Shown here: in pieces, positions 12,301-21,834 of the stretch | Layout: each line of letters opens with the position of its first letter | Position numbering within the stretch: the first letter of the stretch is position 1 | Assembly (NCBI RefSeq): GCF_947172395.1 | Contig: NC_069105.1 | Coordinates: 4,774,001 to 4,838,000, forward strand | From: Bicyclus anynana | Lineage: Eukaryota > Arthropoda > Insecta > Lepidoptera > Nymphalidae | Direction of reading: 5' to 3' | Length of the DNA stretch: 64,000 bases | Translations under genes and position numbers: made by a program | The notes under the pieces: generated by a model | What the model was told of the DNA's origin: nothing | Database searches by the model: none | The model's input: the letters and a program-made list of their open reading frames with translations, nothing else

Positions 12301-15300
12301 TTGAAAGGAGCATGATTTAGCTTGTAAGAGCTTGGATGTCTGAATCTGATATGTATTGCTCCACAAATTGTTTAATCATAGCTTTTACTGCCACACATTT
12401 TGTAGAAACATCTTCCATGTATAGGTAGTTCCACATACCTACAATTAGTTATCCTGTAAAAATTCATGGTTCATGGGATTTATAAAAACATTAATTAACT
12501 CGAACTAAGTCGCAACTGACAAGCTTTGGCTAGGAGTATATAAATAGTATAATACTGCTGATATTCGTAGGAGTACATGTCCTGTCATGGCATACTCTTC
12601 TCTCGCAGCTCAACATCCAACCAATCAAAGAAGAGTGGCCGAGCCTGGTGAAGGAGCCCCCTGCGCCTGCAGCCAACGAGCCCGCCGTCATCGCTGACGA
12701 GTCTCTGGGGGCAGACGCACCCAACCCCACAGCAGAGACACTCATTGATGAGGATATTGTGGAACAGTTAAATGAATCTGGTGCCACAGGTATAGTGCTT
12801 TTATTACAGTAGTTAAGGCCTGCCACTCAACATGAGCCTTGTGCCCCACAAATCGGTCATTACATGAGTGCCAAATTTTCAGTGCTGAACCTCGTCGGCA
12901 AATTGACAGACACATACACGCACAGCCTTGTTACATACTAAACTACAAGCCGTAGCATTCACAGTCAGATTTGTCTGCAGACTTATCATCAAAGATAAAT
13001 CTTGCAAACAAATGTGACTCAGACAAATGTTTTTGGCTGGTGGGAGGCTTCAGCCATGGCTAGTTACCACCATACTGGCAAAGATATACCGTTAAGCGAT
13101 TTGGCATTCTAGTATGATGCCGTGTAGAAACTGAAAGGGGTGTGGATTATTCATCCTCCTCCTAACAAGTTAGCCCGCCCGCCCGCTTGCATCTTAGACT
13201 ATATCATCACTTACCATAAGGTGTATTCAAGGGCTAACTTGTAAAGAAAAAAAAAATTGAGCAAATCGGCCGACGCGTCAATAAATGTCATAAACTGATA
13301 AACCCTCCCTTGGTTTGTCAGTTAAAAAGTACAATAACTACATTGATTGAACAAGCTGTACGGTGTAACATGGTGTATCTACATTATTTGTTTTCTAGAT
13401 TGTTCGGAGTCAGAGGAGCAGGTGCCGAGTGACATGGACGGGCTGCTTCGGTGGTGCCTGCTGTCCTTCCTCAAGACGCAGGGCAAGCAAATCGAGCTGC
13501 CGCTTAAAACTAATTTATTGTACAAGTAAGTTAAATAATTTGAATTGAAAATGAAATTCAAAATTCATTTATAGTTGATGATTTCTTTCAAAACGTCAGG
13601 CTATGTTGTTGTGGTGATAAGTAAAACCGAAAACTTAAAATTGAATTTACTAGGTATGAAGTAAATGTGTTAGAAATTCTCAACTTTTCCACAGAAGTGA
13701 TGTCACATTTCAGAAACCACCTGATGCCCTTCTGTCCAGACGACAGGACTCTAGAAGTGAAGAAGTCTAGTTATAAGAAGATGGGGAAGTTCCTAGAAGC
13801 CATGCAGAGGGTAATGTTTATCTTGATTTTTCCTCTAAAGAAATCAACCTGCTGTCTGTTTAGAACACAAAAGAGTTTGATATGATGAGATTACCCCCTT
13901 AATGTGTACAGCTTACATTAAACTAAGCATTTGACAAAATATATAAAAAGTGGAAGTCCTTTACCTAATCAGGGGCCTCAGCTATATGGCACGTCGATTC
14001 TCTTTCGACAAACGCTGACGCTTCAAAACTAACAAAATGTATGGGAATGACAGATCCGATGGACATCTCGATTACGTGATCTGTCGCTAGTGAATGTCAT
14101 TCCCTTGTATTTTTAAATTGTCGAAGTGGTCACGATTGTAGAATGGCCAGGTGCACCGTGTCTCACGGCACGTGTTGTTCAAGGAAGGCCTGCTCGAGGT
14201 GCGCGAGCTGGACAAGGGCGTGGACGCGCTCGTGGCCGTGAACGCGGCGCACCCGCTGCTGCGCGCGCACCGGCCCGTGGCCCGTGCGCGCGCCGAGCAC
14301 GCGGACGAGCGCGAGTACGTGCCCCCGCAGGTGCGCGAGCTGTACTGCGTCACCGCCGCCGTGCTCCCGCTGCTGGCGCCCAACAAGTGAGTCACGACTT
14401 GTCAAACTGTACGTGCCAATAACTTGTCTTTTTCCTTGCCTATGGCTGGACTACTAAAATTGGCATTTCGAACGATATTCGATTTTGACGTGACTGTAAC
14501 ATAGCACAGAAATATAATAGATTACAGACATTTTCATAGAGACTTTCGTAAACTATAGGATGCAATGCATACAACACTGTGAATTGAAACTTATCAAATG
14601 ATGACCAGAGCTTAATAGTATGTATGCACTGGTTGAAAGTATAAACTGTCTGAGCCCTGAAGCTGGTCACGTTGCTCTAAAGCCATAATGTGAGCGCTGT
14701 GTAGTTCAGTGAGCTCAGATGAACAGGCTGTATGGTTAAACCTTTGCCTGTCCCTCGTGCATAAACTAAAAGAAAACCTGATGTAATGTATGATGTGTCT
14801 ATGGTCTGTCAGGAAGGGCACGGCGCTGTCGGCTGCGGACGTGCGGCAAGCACTAGTCGCGCACGTGTCGGCGCGCGGGCTGGCGGCGCGCGGTGCGGTC
14901 ACGCTCGACGCGCTGCTGGCCGGCGCCGTGGGCAGGCAGCCGCAGGTAACCAGGCGAAGGCAGCTTTCGTGCATTAAAGACTGACTTAAAGGGCTAGAAC
15001 TCAGAGCCATATGGCCAATTAACAAAATCTACACTTCGCTATGCACACTACGACTTTGCATTCTAATCTCTAAGCAACTACCGCAACACAAACATGTACC
15101 AGTTCTGTATGGTACACAAAGTATAGGTAAACCCTAATTTATCGAACCTCTTCATTTACAGCATATGGACGTCCACTGCTGGACATAGGCCTCTTAACTT
15201 TTAAACACAACGGGCTCGAACCGCCAGCATCAAGCGAATCCCTGCAATCCCTTTGATGTATGTCCATCTAGTGGGAGGGTCGACCAACATTGCGCTTTCC

Positions 15301-18300
15301 ATTGCTGGGTCGCCATTCCAGCAGCTTGGGGCCCCAACGACTATCGGCTTTTCGAACTATGTGGCCTGCCCATTGCCACTTCGGCTTCGTGCTGAAGCTG
15401 AGCTATGTTAGTGACTTTGGTTCGTCTACAGATCTCCTCATTCCTGATTCGATCTCGCAAAGAAACCCCAAGCAAAGCTCGCTCGCTCATGGAACCTCTA
15501 TTATTATTAAATTAGTAAAATGATTGTTTAATTAAATCTAGTTAAATCTAAATTGATAACAACATCAATCCCCGTTACCAGGAGACGATGAGGTGGGAGG
15601 AGCTGACGGCGTACGTGCTGGCGCGCATGACGCCCAGCACCGAGATGCGCTTCAGCGACGGCAGCGTGCGGCTCAGCAAGAGCCGGCTCGAGCCCGTCAC
15701 CATGCAGGTGGTCACGCGCAGCGGGAACAAGAAGGTGTGCTTCATTGTATACCAGGAGATTATGTCGAGGGTACCAGGCGATGATTTGACTATATCAAAT
15801 TTAACATTATTTATAGATGACATTACTGAAGCACTAGATAATACTGATCAACTTGATTGTGTTTATACAGATTTTTCTAAAGAGTTTGACGTTGTTGATC
15901 ACTGTATATTGATAAAAAAGCTCATCGGTTATGGTGTTTGTGGAAATGTTATCAATTGGATGGAATCATATCTAATGAATCGTGAAAAAAATGTTGTTAT
16001 TGGAGGCTATCAATCAAAAACATTTATTGCTACTTCTGGAGTGCCACAGGGTTCTAACCTTGGGCCTACATTATTTGGAATATTTATCAATGATATTATA
16101 ACTTGTTTTCAATATTGCCAATTTCAGCTGTACGCTGATGACCTCAAAATTTATACGAAAATAAAAGACATGAATGATTCTAAAAACATGCAAAAAGATT
16201 TAGATAGACTTTCTAATTGGTGTTATAATAATAATATAAAATTAAATCATTTAAAATGTTTCAGTATTACTTTCAGTCGTAAGGTTAAGAATTTCAAGTT
16301 CAATTACAGTATAAATGGAAATATATTGGAAGATGTTAAAATTATAAAAGATCTTGGGATTACATTAGATAATAAATTGAGCTTCATACCACACATAGAT
16401 AGTTTGGTAGAGAAATCTCTCAAGTTATTAGGTTTTATTATTAGAAATACAAAAGAATTTAAAAATTCATCAACAAAATTAGCCTTATTTAATACAATGA
16501 TCAGAAGTAGACTTAAATACTGTTCAGTAGCATGGAATCCGTATTATCAAGTAGGTACATAAGGATAGAATTGAAAGAGTACAAAAAAAGTTTTTCGACA
16601 TTTAGCATTTAAAGATAAAATATTGAAGGAAAGAACCAAGTATAATGATCTCTTAAAATTTTATAAAACGGCTTCACTATCTAACCGTAGAGATTTGATA
16701 GACCATTGTTTTTTGCACAAAATTGTTAATTTTAAAATAGACAACTCAGAGTTGCTGAATAGGGTAAAACTTGCTGTGCCGAACAAAAATGCTAGATCTC
16801 ACATTAAAAATAAACTAACTTTTAGGCCAAGAATCACAAAAACTAATCTGGGGAGAAATGCTCCTATTGAAAGAATAGTGAGATCGTATATATATCGTAT
16901 GTATATATTTTTAAAATGGCAAATCTGGATATTTTCAATAGCGGTTCTAATTCTTTTAAAAGTAAAGTTAAAAAACATATGTCGAAGAATAATGTACTTT
17001 AAATGCATTCTGTTTTTGTTTTAAATGTAATTTCTTATTGTTAATTCCCATTATTATTGTTGTAGTTACTTTTTTTTTTCTTTCTTTCTTTTAGTTTCTT
17101 TTTTTTATTTTTAGTGGTAGGTAGATTTAGTTTTTGTTTCTTTTTTTTTTGATGGTAAATTAAGAATTGTATTATAATAAACTCATGTTGAGTTAGCCTG
17201 TAAGTGGGGTGTACAATGTTGCATATTACTTTTTAATGCATGTTATGTTGAATTAGTCATAAGTTTTTTGTATACAACGTTGGCTTCCGAATAAATAAAT
17301 AAATAAATAAATGATGAAGTTGGAGAAGCTGACGGCGGCTGTGAGGATAAATGACTACCTGCGGCACCAGTAATATTGTTTTTTTAGTGTGTGTTGTGGA
17401 AAGGTTGCCCAAAAGTGTAGGGTCGTCATTCCACCACCTTTTCGGACTTCAGCCTGACCCATTGGTAATTCTTAGCAACTCCTTAACATCCAAGACGTCA
17501 TAAAATACTACCACTACAAGTCGCAAAGTATATAAAGTAAAGTATAATGCCCCACGCCCCGCAGGTGACGCTGGTGTCGAACTTGGAGGCGTTCGGGTTC
17601 AGCCTGCGGCCGCTGGCGCACGCGTGCCAGCTGCTGGCGGGCGCGGCGTGCGGCGTCACGCGCAGCGCGGCGGCGCGCGCCGACCAGCTCATGCTGCAGG
17701 GGGACCAGGTGACACTCCTTGGAACAAACATTAAGTTCCTCCTTCACTTTTTTATTTGAACTGCCAGGCATCGCAGTAATCTAAATCCAATATTTTATTC
17801 AGTTATCAATTACATTAATAAAGAGCTAGAACCTTCTTATAAGTAGTAGACCTGTATTAGAAGGTTCCGCAATGTGCATTTATACTTTAATTGATGTCCC
17901 TTGTATGAAGTGTTTGATTATTTTTGTGCCACACTGCAAGCTATGGATTTAATAGGTATATTCGAGGCAAGCACATTCCACCATAGGCAGCATCATTGTT
18001 TACCATTAGGCTTGATTGTAGCCAAGCTCTGGCCTATGGAAAAGACCACTCTATCGTGTGGCAGAGAGAAACAATAGGAGCAGAACTCTGTAGTTATAAT
18101 CCAGGTGTACAGTTCAGGAAATCATTCGTCAACACTCATGAAGAAACCATGAATTGTTTTCCCCACCCAGCCAAACTTGGTAGGATTGTACTAGAGCAGC
18201 TTTGAGTGCCTGCTCTAATACAGTACTTTTAGCAGACTCGAAAGTGGATTACAAAAATAAGAAAACCAGTGTCGAGCAAAGGTTATGATTCACAACATTT

Positions 18301-19126
18301 GTCAAGACAACTAAATTAACAAATCAAACTGTAACCAAAATAAGACCCTAGAATGGCAGAGAATGACCTGGAGTGGAGTCACGAACTTGTAATTGTTGTG
18401 TGTAGGGTTAAAGACGTCTTTGATAATTGACTAACACTCCCCTTTTCCACTCAAGTCACTCTCCCGCCTATCCCAAGTAACAGATAAAGAATTACACAAG
18501 AAGAAATGTGGACGGCATGAACGCCACGATCATACTGAAGCCGACCTTACAACGAGCGCCTTATATCGCAAGTTGTTCCCGCCAACCGATTGCTACCCCT
18601 CTCTAACTCCCTAATCTTTACGGAAACAAGTCACGCCACTTAGCGTCGGCACGAGCCAACACGAGATCGTGTGACGTCATATCCGTCGCAGACTATTATT
18701 TCCTACAGTACTTACTCCAAACTCCACACTCAGCTTAAGTCAAGGTCTTCAAGCAGGTTAGAAATCTTGGGTATACAGGTCTCACACCCACTTCTACAGC
18801 ATATAAACTTAACACAGGGCCAATTATAGTTACTTTATTTGTTAGGTCATAACTTCATATGGCTTACTCTGTGCATTAGAACTATTGGCAATTGCCACTT
18901 TCATAGCCTTATTAACAAAAATTTTACAGCAACTTTAAACTTTGCTAACAACCTAAAAAAAATTGTACTCATGCTTTTCTGTCTCATAATCTACTCAATT
19001 TAAGTTTTTAAACATGCCGTTTATTTCTTCCAGACACATCTTGTGGCCAAACTGCTCATAGAAAAGTATGGATTGCCCAAGAAGTTTGTAGACGGAGCTG
19101 ACAAGGCTCTCAACAAGAAGAAATGA
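9345..19126 (+). CDS. eIF2D: Eukaryotic translation initiation factor 2D (ligatin), complete, 12 coding exons
   Basis: eIF2D delivers tRNA to the ribosomal P site independently of GTP and helps recycle 40S subunits after termination. Coding exons with matching phases: 9345-9400, 9485-9743, 10438-10601, 11055-11193, 12609-12789, 13399-13525, 13714-13810, 14184-14386, 14813-14945, 15582-15734, 17565-17708, 19034-19126. They total 1749 nt, 582 aa. The protein starts MFAKPYKLKSN, as in animal eIF2D. Domain order: pre-PUA/PUA (about 1-200), linker, winged helix (KKSSYKKMGKFLEAMQ, ELDKGV), SWIB/MDM2-like region, and a C-terminal SUI1 domain (GNKKVTLVSNLEAFG) ending at NKKK. The exon 8 acceptor at 14184 was chosen because it aligns without a gap to the family; an upstream acceptor near 14139 would add 15 residues. 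The exon 10 donor (GTGTGC) is weak and abuts a LINE. Introns hold two LINEs, two SINEs and an RTE-like fragment. Exons 8-11 are much more GC-rich than the others. Identity is firm; single exon edges are inferred. Confidence 0.93.
9768..10105 (-). mobile_element. tRNA-derived SINE (family A) in eIF2D intron 2
   Basis: Read on the minus strand it begins with a tRNA-like head (around 10105-10020, GGTCCTGGGTTTGATC as B box) and runs through CCACACCCCTTTC- and CATCACTTACCATCAGGTGAG-like blocks to a T-rich end on the plus strand at about 9768. Copies are at 13028-13256 and 51018-51302. It begins only about 25 bases after the exon 2 donor. Confidence 0.7.
11230..12065 (+). mobile_element. 5'-truncated Jockey-like LINE with perfect target-site duplication
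   Basis: The plus strand encodes the end of a non-LTR reverse transcriptase: TFADNTALLAPHENP (the family's FADD box, with D changed to N), QRWLDRWKIQ, VRYLGMHLD, a stop, then broken blocks including NSEIHEYLCIKTVKV. It ends in an A-rich tail. The 16-base sequence ATATTTGATACCATAC flanks it exactly at 11214-11229 and 12066-12081, which is a target-site duplication. Several stops and frameshifts make it dead. It sits in eIF2D intron 4 in sense orientation. Confidence 0.85.
13028..13256 (+). mobile_element. SINE family A, truncated copy in eIF2D intron 5
   Basis: The plus-strand sequence from GGCTGGTGGGAGGCTTCAGC to AAGGGCTAACTTGTAAAG and a poly(A) tail matches the reverse complement of the copies at 9768-10105 and 51018-51302. 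The tRNA-like head is missing. An expansion of CCCG units (GCCCGCCCGCCCGC) sits near 13170. Confidence 0.7.
15161..15505 (-). mobile_element. RTE-like LINE 3' fragment in eIF2D intron 9
   Basis: On the minus strand the sequence encodes KPKWQWAGHIVRKADSRWGP, KLLEWRPSNGKRNVGRPS and then, after a stop, SSGRPYAVNE-like residues. This is the typical C-terminal end of RTE-type reverse transcriptases in insects. Related pieces occur at 52340-52470, 60656-60900 and 62880-62975. It carries stops and lacks the catalytic domain. Confidence 0.75.
15746..17312 (+). mobile_element. 5'-truncated Jockey/CR1-type LINE with long open reverse transcriptase frame
   Basis: The reverse transcriptase region shows DFSKEFDVVDH (catalytic Asp block), SGVPQGSNLGPTLF and the YADD box, followed by IKDLGITLD and SRLKYCSVAWNPYY. 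The frame is open to a stop at 16560-16562. Two further frame changes follow, with VHKDRIERVQKKF and LAFKDKILKERTKYNDLL still readable to about 16900. The 3' end is T-rich and closes in a repeat of AATA units at about 17290-17312, a usual tail for CR1/Jockey elements. The element starts inside the palm domain, so it cannot move on its own. Its left edge is within about 40 bases of the eIF2D exon 10 donor. I could not find a target-site duplication. Confidence 0.88.
17313..17372 (+). other. Exon-like fragment resembling the start of eIF2D exon 10
   Basis: Directly after the LINE tail lies ATGATGAAGTTGGAGAAGCT, open for 20 codons to a TAA (readable as MKLEKLTAAVRINDYLRHQ from the second Met). 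Its first 30 bases from the second ATG match exon 10 (from 15588) at 24 positions by eye. It may be a small duplication of the exon, or coincidence. It has no evident acceptor and donor pair. Confidence 0.3.
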
Positions 19127-19174
19127 ATGTTTAAAACAACTGCCAACCATAAAATATACCTTGTGTTATGTTGA

Positions 19175-19180
19175 AATAAA
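19175..19180 (+). promoter_or_regulatory. Probable poly(A) signal of eIF2D
   Basis: AATAAA lies 49 bases after the eIF2D stop codon, followed by a GT- and T-rich stretch. This is the first canonical signal downstream of the gene. Confidence 0.75.
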
Positions 19181-19212
19181 ACTGCTGTTTACCTTAACCA
19201 TTTACTATTGTT

Positions 19213-19218
19213 TTTATT
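19213..19218 (-). promoter_or_regulatory. Possible poly(A) signal of the NEK2-like gene
   Basis: TTTATT on the plus strand reads AATAAA on the minus strand. In my reading of 19200-19885 it is the best canonical hexamer downstream of the NEK2-like stop, which would give a 3' UTR of about 670 bases ending next to the eIF2D poly(A) signal. Non-canonical signals nearer the stop are possible. Confidence 0.4.
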
Positions 19219-19884
19219 AAAACCCTTGACATTTTATAATTTTTTTTTATAATATAAATTTATAAAGATACATTCTTCAAATTTACATTAAACATAGGTT
19301 GATATTAAAAATATAATAAAGAATTCTTAATTATTTAAACTTATATCTATATAATCAAGTATTTGATTTTGACATCAATTTATATTTAAGTTTGTAAAAA
19401 TAATAAAAGAAGCTTGGAAGACTAACGACTAAATTGTTAATTCATATGAAAGACATTTCTTTTTTCACCTAAACAATAATAAAATACAATATCTACTATA
19501 GCACATATATCAATCTCAAACATTTTGATTTTGTAAGTCATATAATATACAAATATAATATTGCTGAAACAATATTCAATATTTACTAATCACTACAGTT
19601 TGGGTGGGTTTTGTCCGTATTTCTTGTCTTATGTACAGAAAATAAACTTAAAATCATAATATAATAATTTGTTTGTTCCACAATATGCCGGAACTGCAAA
19701 ACATTATAACTAGTCTCTAGAATAAAAATAATGAAGCACAAAAATCCACAACCATTTAAAACTTATTTGAAATATGACACAATTTTCATTAATATTATTA
19801 AAAAATAAACTACAATTAAATCTTCATAAGAACCACATTCATTGTATACAAGTAAATACAATAATAGTTATATAGCAACAGTAA

Positions 19885-21834
19885 TTAAACTTTTGTAGAA
19901 GTTTTGAACTTGAATGGAGTTTTAAAGGGCAAGAGAGACATTCTTTTAGATTTTTTAACTTCTGGTGGAGCTTTAGGAGTTTGGTGGTGAAGGGAATTAC
20001 CAATGGCACTGGCTGGTGCAGCACAGTGACTCTTGCTGACTTGAGGATCATCACTCCATTGGCTCCGTGTGCATATCATAGATTTTCTCAAGCTGTTGGA
20101 AGACTTGGCTTTGGAAGGAGTCTGCCTCGAGTTCTTATTTGTGATATCAGTGAACACTTTACCTGTTATTTTGGCTTGTTTAGAAGGTGAGGACTGACTG
20201 CACTGCAGAGCAGATCTCTTCTCCGAGGTTGGCTTCTCCAAGTTCAAGTATTTGAACTTGCTGATGTCTCTCACTGGCTTGTCCTCACTGTTGGTCACTT
20301 TGCTGTCACTGTGAACTTTCTCCAACTCATAAAAAGTTAATGTCACACTGTCATCACTCTCCACAAATGGGTTGTTGGAAGTAAAATGCACTTTCTTAGC
20401 AGCCACTTGAGGAAAGATGTTTCTGCGTGGCATGTTCTCAGTGGTAATTTTGGCAGCAGTTATAATCAAGCTGCCGTCCCCGTTGTCTGCTGACAGGGAG
20501 CTGTCCAGGTCCTCGTAGGCGTAGCTCTTCCTCCGTGCCCTCATGCGCACGGAGCTGGTCCGTCTGTGGCGCCGCCGCGACACCCAGGGGTGTATCTGCT
20601 CACCCGCTTGCCCGAGCACTTCAGGAAGAGTGATCCCATTGGTTTTCAAGCTGCCGTCCTCTACAGAAGAATCTTCTAGAGATACTATATCTACACTTGG
20701 ACTGTTCATTATCTCTTTAGCGATCAAGTTTCTTTCCCTTCTGTTTAGAGATTCCTCCCTTTCTCTGAGAGCTATGAGGCGAGACATCCACTGATGGCTG
20801 AGAGTCTCCTCGGACACCTTCTGTGGCCCATTGTATCTCTCTAGTGCCTCGCTGTAAGGTCTTCTGCTGCGAGGCACATAGCCAGGCAGCTCCAGGGCTA
20901 AAGCTGCCACTGTGGGAGACACAGGCTGCCACGGAGAGTCACTCTCCTCTATGTAATTGTTGATTTTCTGTTTAGGGGAGATGTTGCAGTAGATGGGACT
21001 GTCCAGGGGAGCGCGAGACCTCGGTGGGGGCTCTATGGTCCTCCGCCGCTCGACAGCTTTCTCTGAATCACACTTGTTAGCTTCAGAAGTTAAAATCGTA
21101 GTTTCCCTGGAGGCGAGTACATTGGAGAAGCGACAAGACTTGGACAGGGCGCCTGTGTTGGCCAGCACTGTGGGGTGGTAGATCACGACGTCGGCCCGCA
21201 AATAGTCGCTCTTGGCATCGGTGAGGAAGTCTATCACGTCGTGGAGGTCGTCGCTGTACTGGAACTCCCGGATCTTGTCGTCAGTCGCGCCGGGCAGGTA
21301 GCAGAGGGTGCGGATCAGCTCCCCGACTTGCTGCATCGGCCCGGCCGCGTCCTCCGCCTCCGCGGAGAGCTCGAAGCAGTTGACGCGCAGTTCGCCGCTC
21401 GGCCCCACGAAGATCGCCTGCGGAGCGACGCATTTCTTCAGGGTGACGAAGTTAAACTCTTCTGCGGCCTTAAAGGCGCGCGCGAGCTCCAGCAACGCGT
21501 ACCATATAAATTCCTCTGTGAAATGCTTGTCGGTGGCCTTGCATAGTGCGATTAATTCCTGTACGCTCTGCCAAGAAATGTATTCGAGAACAAAGTAAAG
21601 CGTTTTGGTCGGGCCGTGCAGTATCGTGTCGTAGTACCGCAGGAAGTTGCCAGATAACGCCTCGCTCAATGTTTTCACTTCATTGTCGACGTTTTGTATT
21701 TGTTCATCGGAGAACGCGGAGCAATCGTACGCCTTCCACGCGAAAATGCTGTTCGTGACCTTGTGCCGCACTTTGTACAGCGTGCCGCCGCAAAACACGT
21801 CGAGAACTTGATAATCCTTTAATTTTTCCGACAT
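19885..21834 (-). CDS. NEK2-like protein with degenerate kinase domain (putative pseudokinase), intronless
   Basis: The protein has 649 residues in one exon, starting MSEKLKDYQVL. Residues about 8-225 follow the NEK2 kinase fold: YKVRHKVTNSIFAWKAYD keeps the beta-3 lysine (Lys34), NEVKTL keeps a likely alpha-C glutamate (Glu52), and LYFVLEYIS is the hinge. Catalytic parts are lost: the glycine loop is degraded, HRD is replaced by KKC (133-135), the loop Asn by Ala140, and DFG by CFE (153-155). The end of the C-lobe resembles NEK2 (DDLHDVIDFLTDAKSD). A charged segment (LREREESLNRRERNLIAKE) could form a short coiled coil, as in NEK2. The C-terminal half is Ser/Pro-rich and basic, ending in a KTPFKFKTSTKV tail. 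NEK2 proteins act at centrosomes and in chromosome segregation; here catalysis looks unlikely, so scaffolding is the simplest guess. The gene converges with eIF2D. Lack of introns could reflect retroposition. Confidence 0.85.
   Translation of the reverse strand: MSEKLKDYQVLDVFCGGTLYKVRHKVTNSIFAWKAYDCSAFSDEQIQNVDNEVKTLSEALSGNFLRYYDTILHGPTKTLYFVLEYISWQSVQELIALCKATDKHFTEEFIWYALLELARAFKAAEEFNFVTLKKCVAPQAIFVGPSGELRVNCFELSAEAEDAAGPMQQVGELIRTLCYLPGATDDKIREFQYSDDLHDVIDFLTDAKSDYLRADVVIYHPTVLANTGALSKSCRFSNVLASRETTILTSEANKCDSEKAVERRRTIEPPPRSRAPLDSPIYCNISPKQKINNYIEESDSPWQPVSPTVAALALELPGYVPRSRRPYSEALERYNGPQKVSEETLSHQWMSRLIALREREESLNRRERNLIAKEIMNSPSVDIVSLEDSSVEDGSLKTNGITLPEVLGQAGEQIHPWVSRRRHRRTSSVRMRARRKSYAYEDLDSSLSADNGDGSLIITAAKITTENMPRRNIFPQVAAKKVHFTSNNPFVESDDSVTLTFYELEKVHSDSKVTNSEDKPVRDISKFKYLNLEKPTSEKRSALQCSQSSPSKQAKITGKVFTDITNKNSRQTPSKAKSSNSLRKSMICTRSQWSDDPQVSKSHCAAPASAIGNSLHHQTPKAPPEVKKSKRMSLLPFKTPFKFKTSTKV

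Noticed and set aside
14126..14422. 98-codon Arg/Ala-rich frame overlapping eIF2D exon 8
   Set aside because: It is a shifted reading of the exon. The correct frame reads ELDKGVDALVAVNAAHP and aligns to eIF2D.
15700..17330. Target-site duplication of the intron 10 LINE
   Set aside because: No convincing direct repeat joins the left edge near the exon 10 donor to the sequence after the AATA tail.
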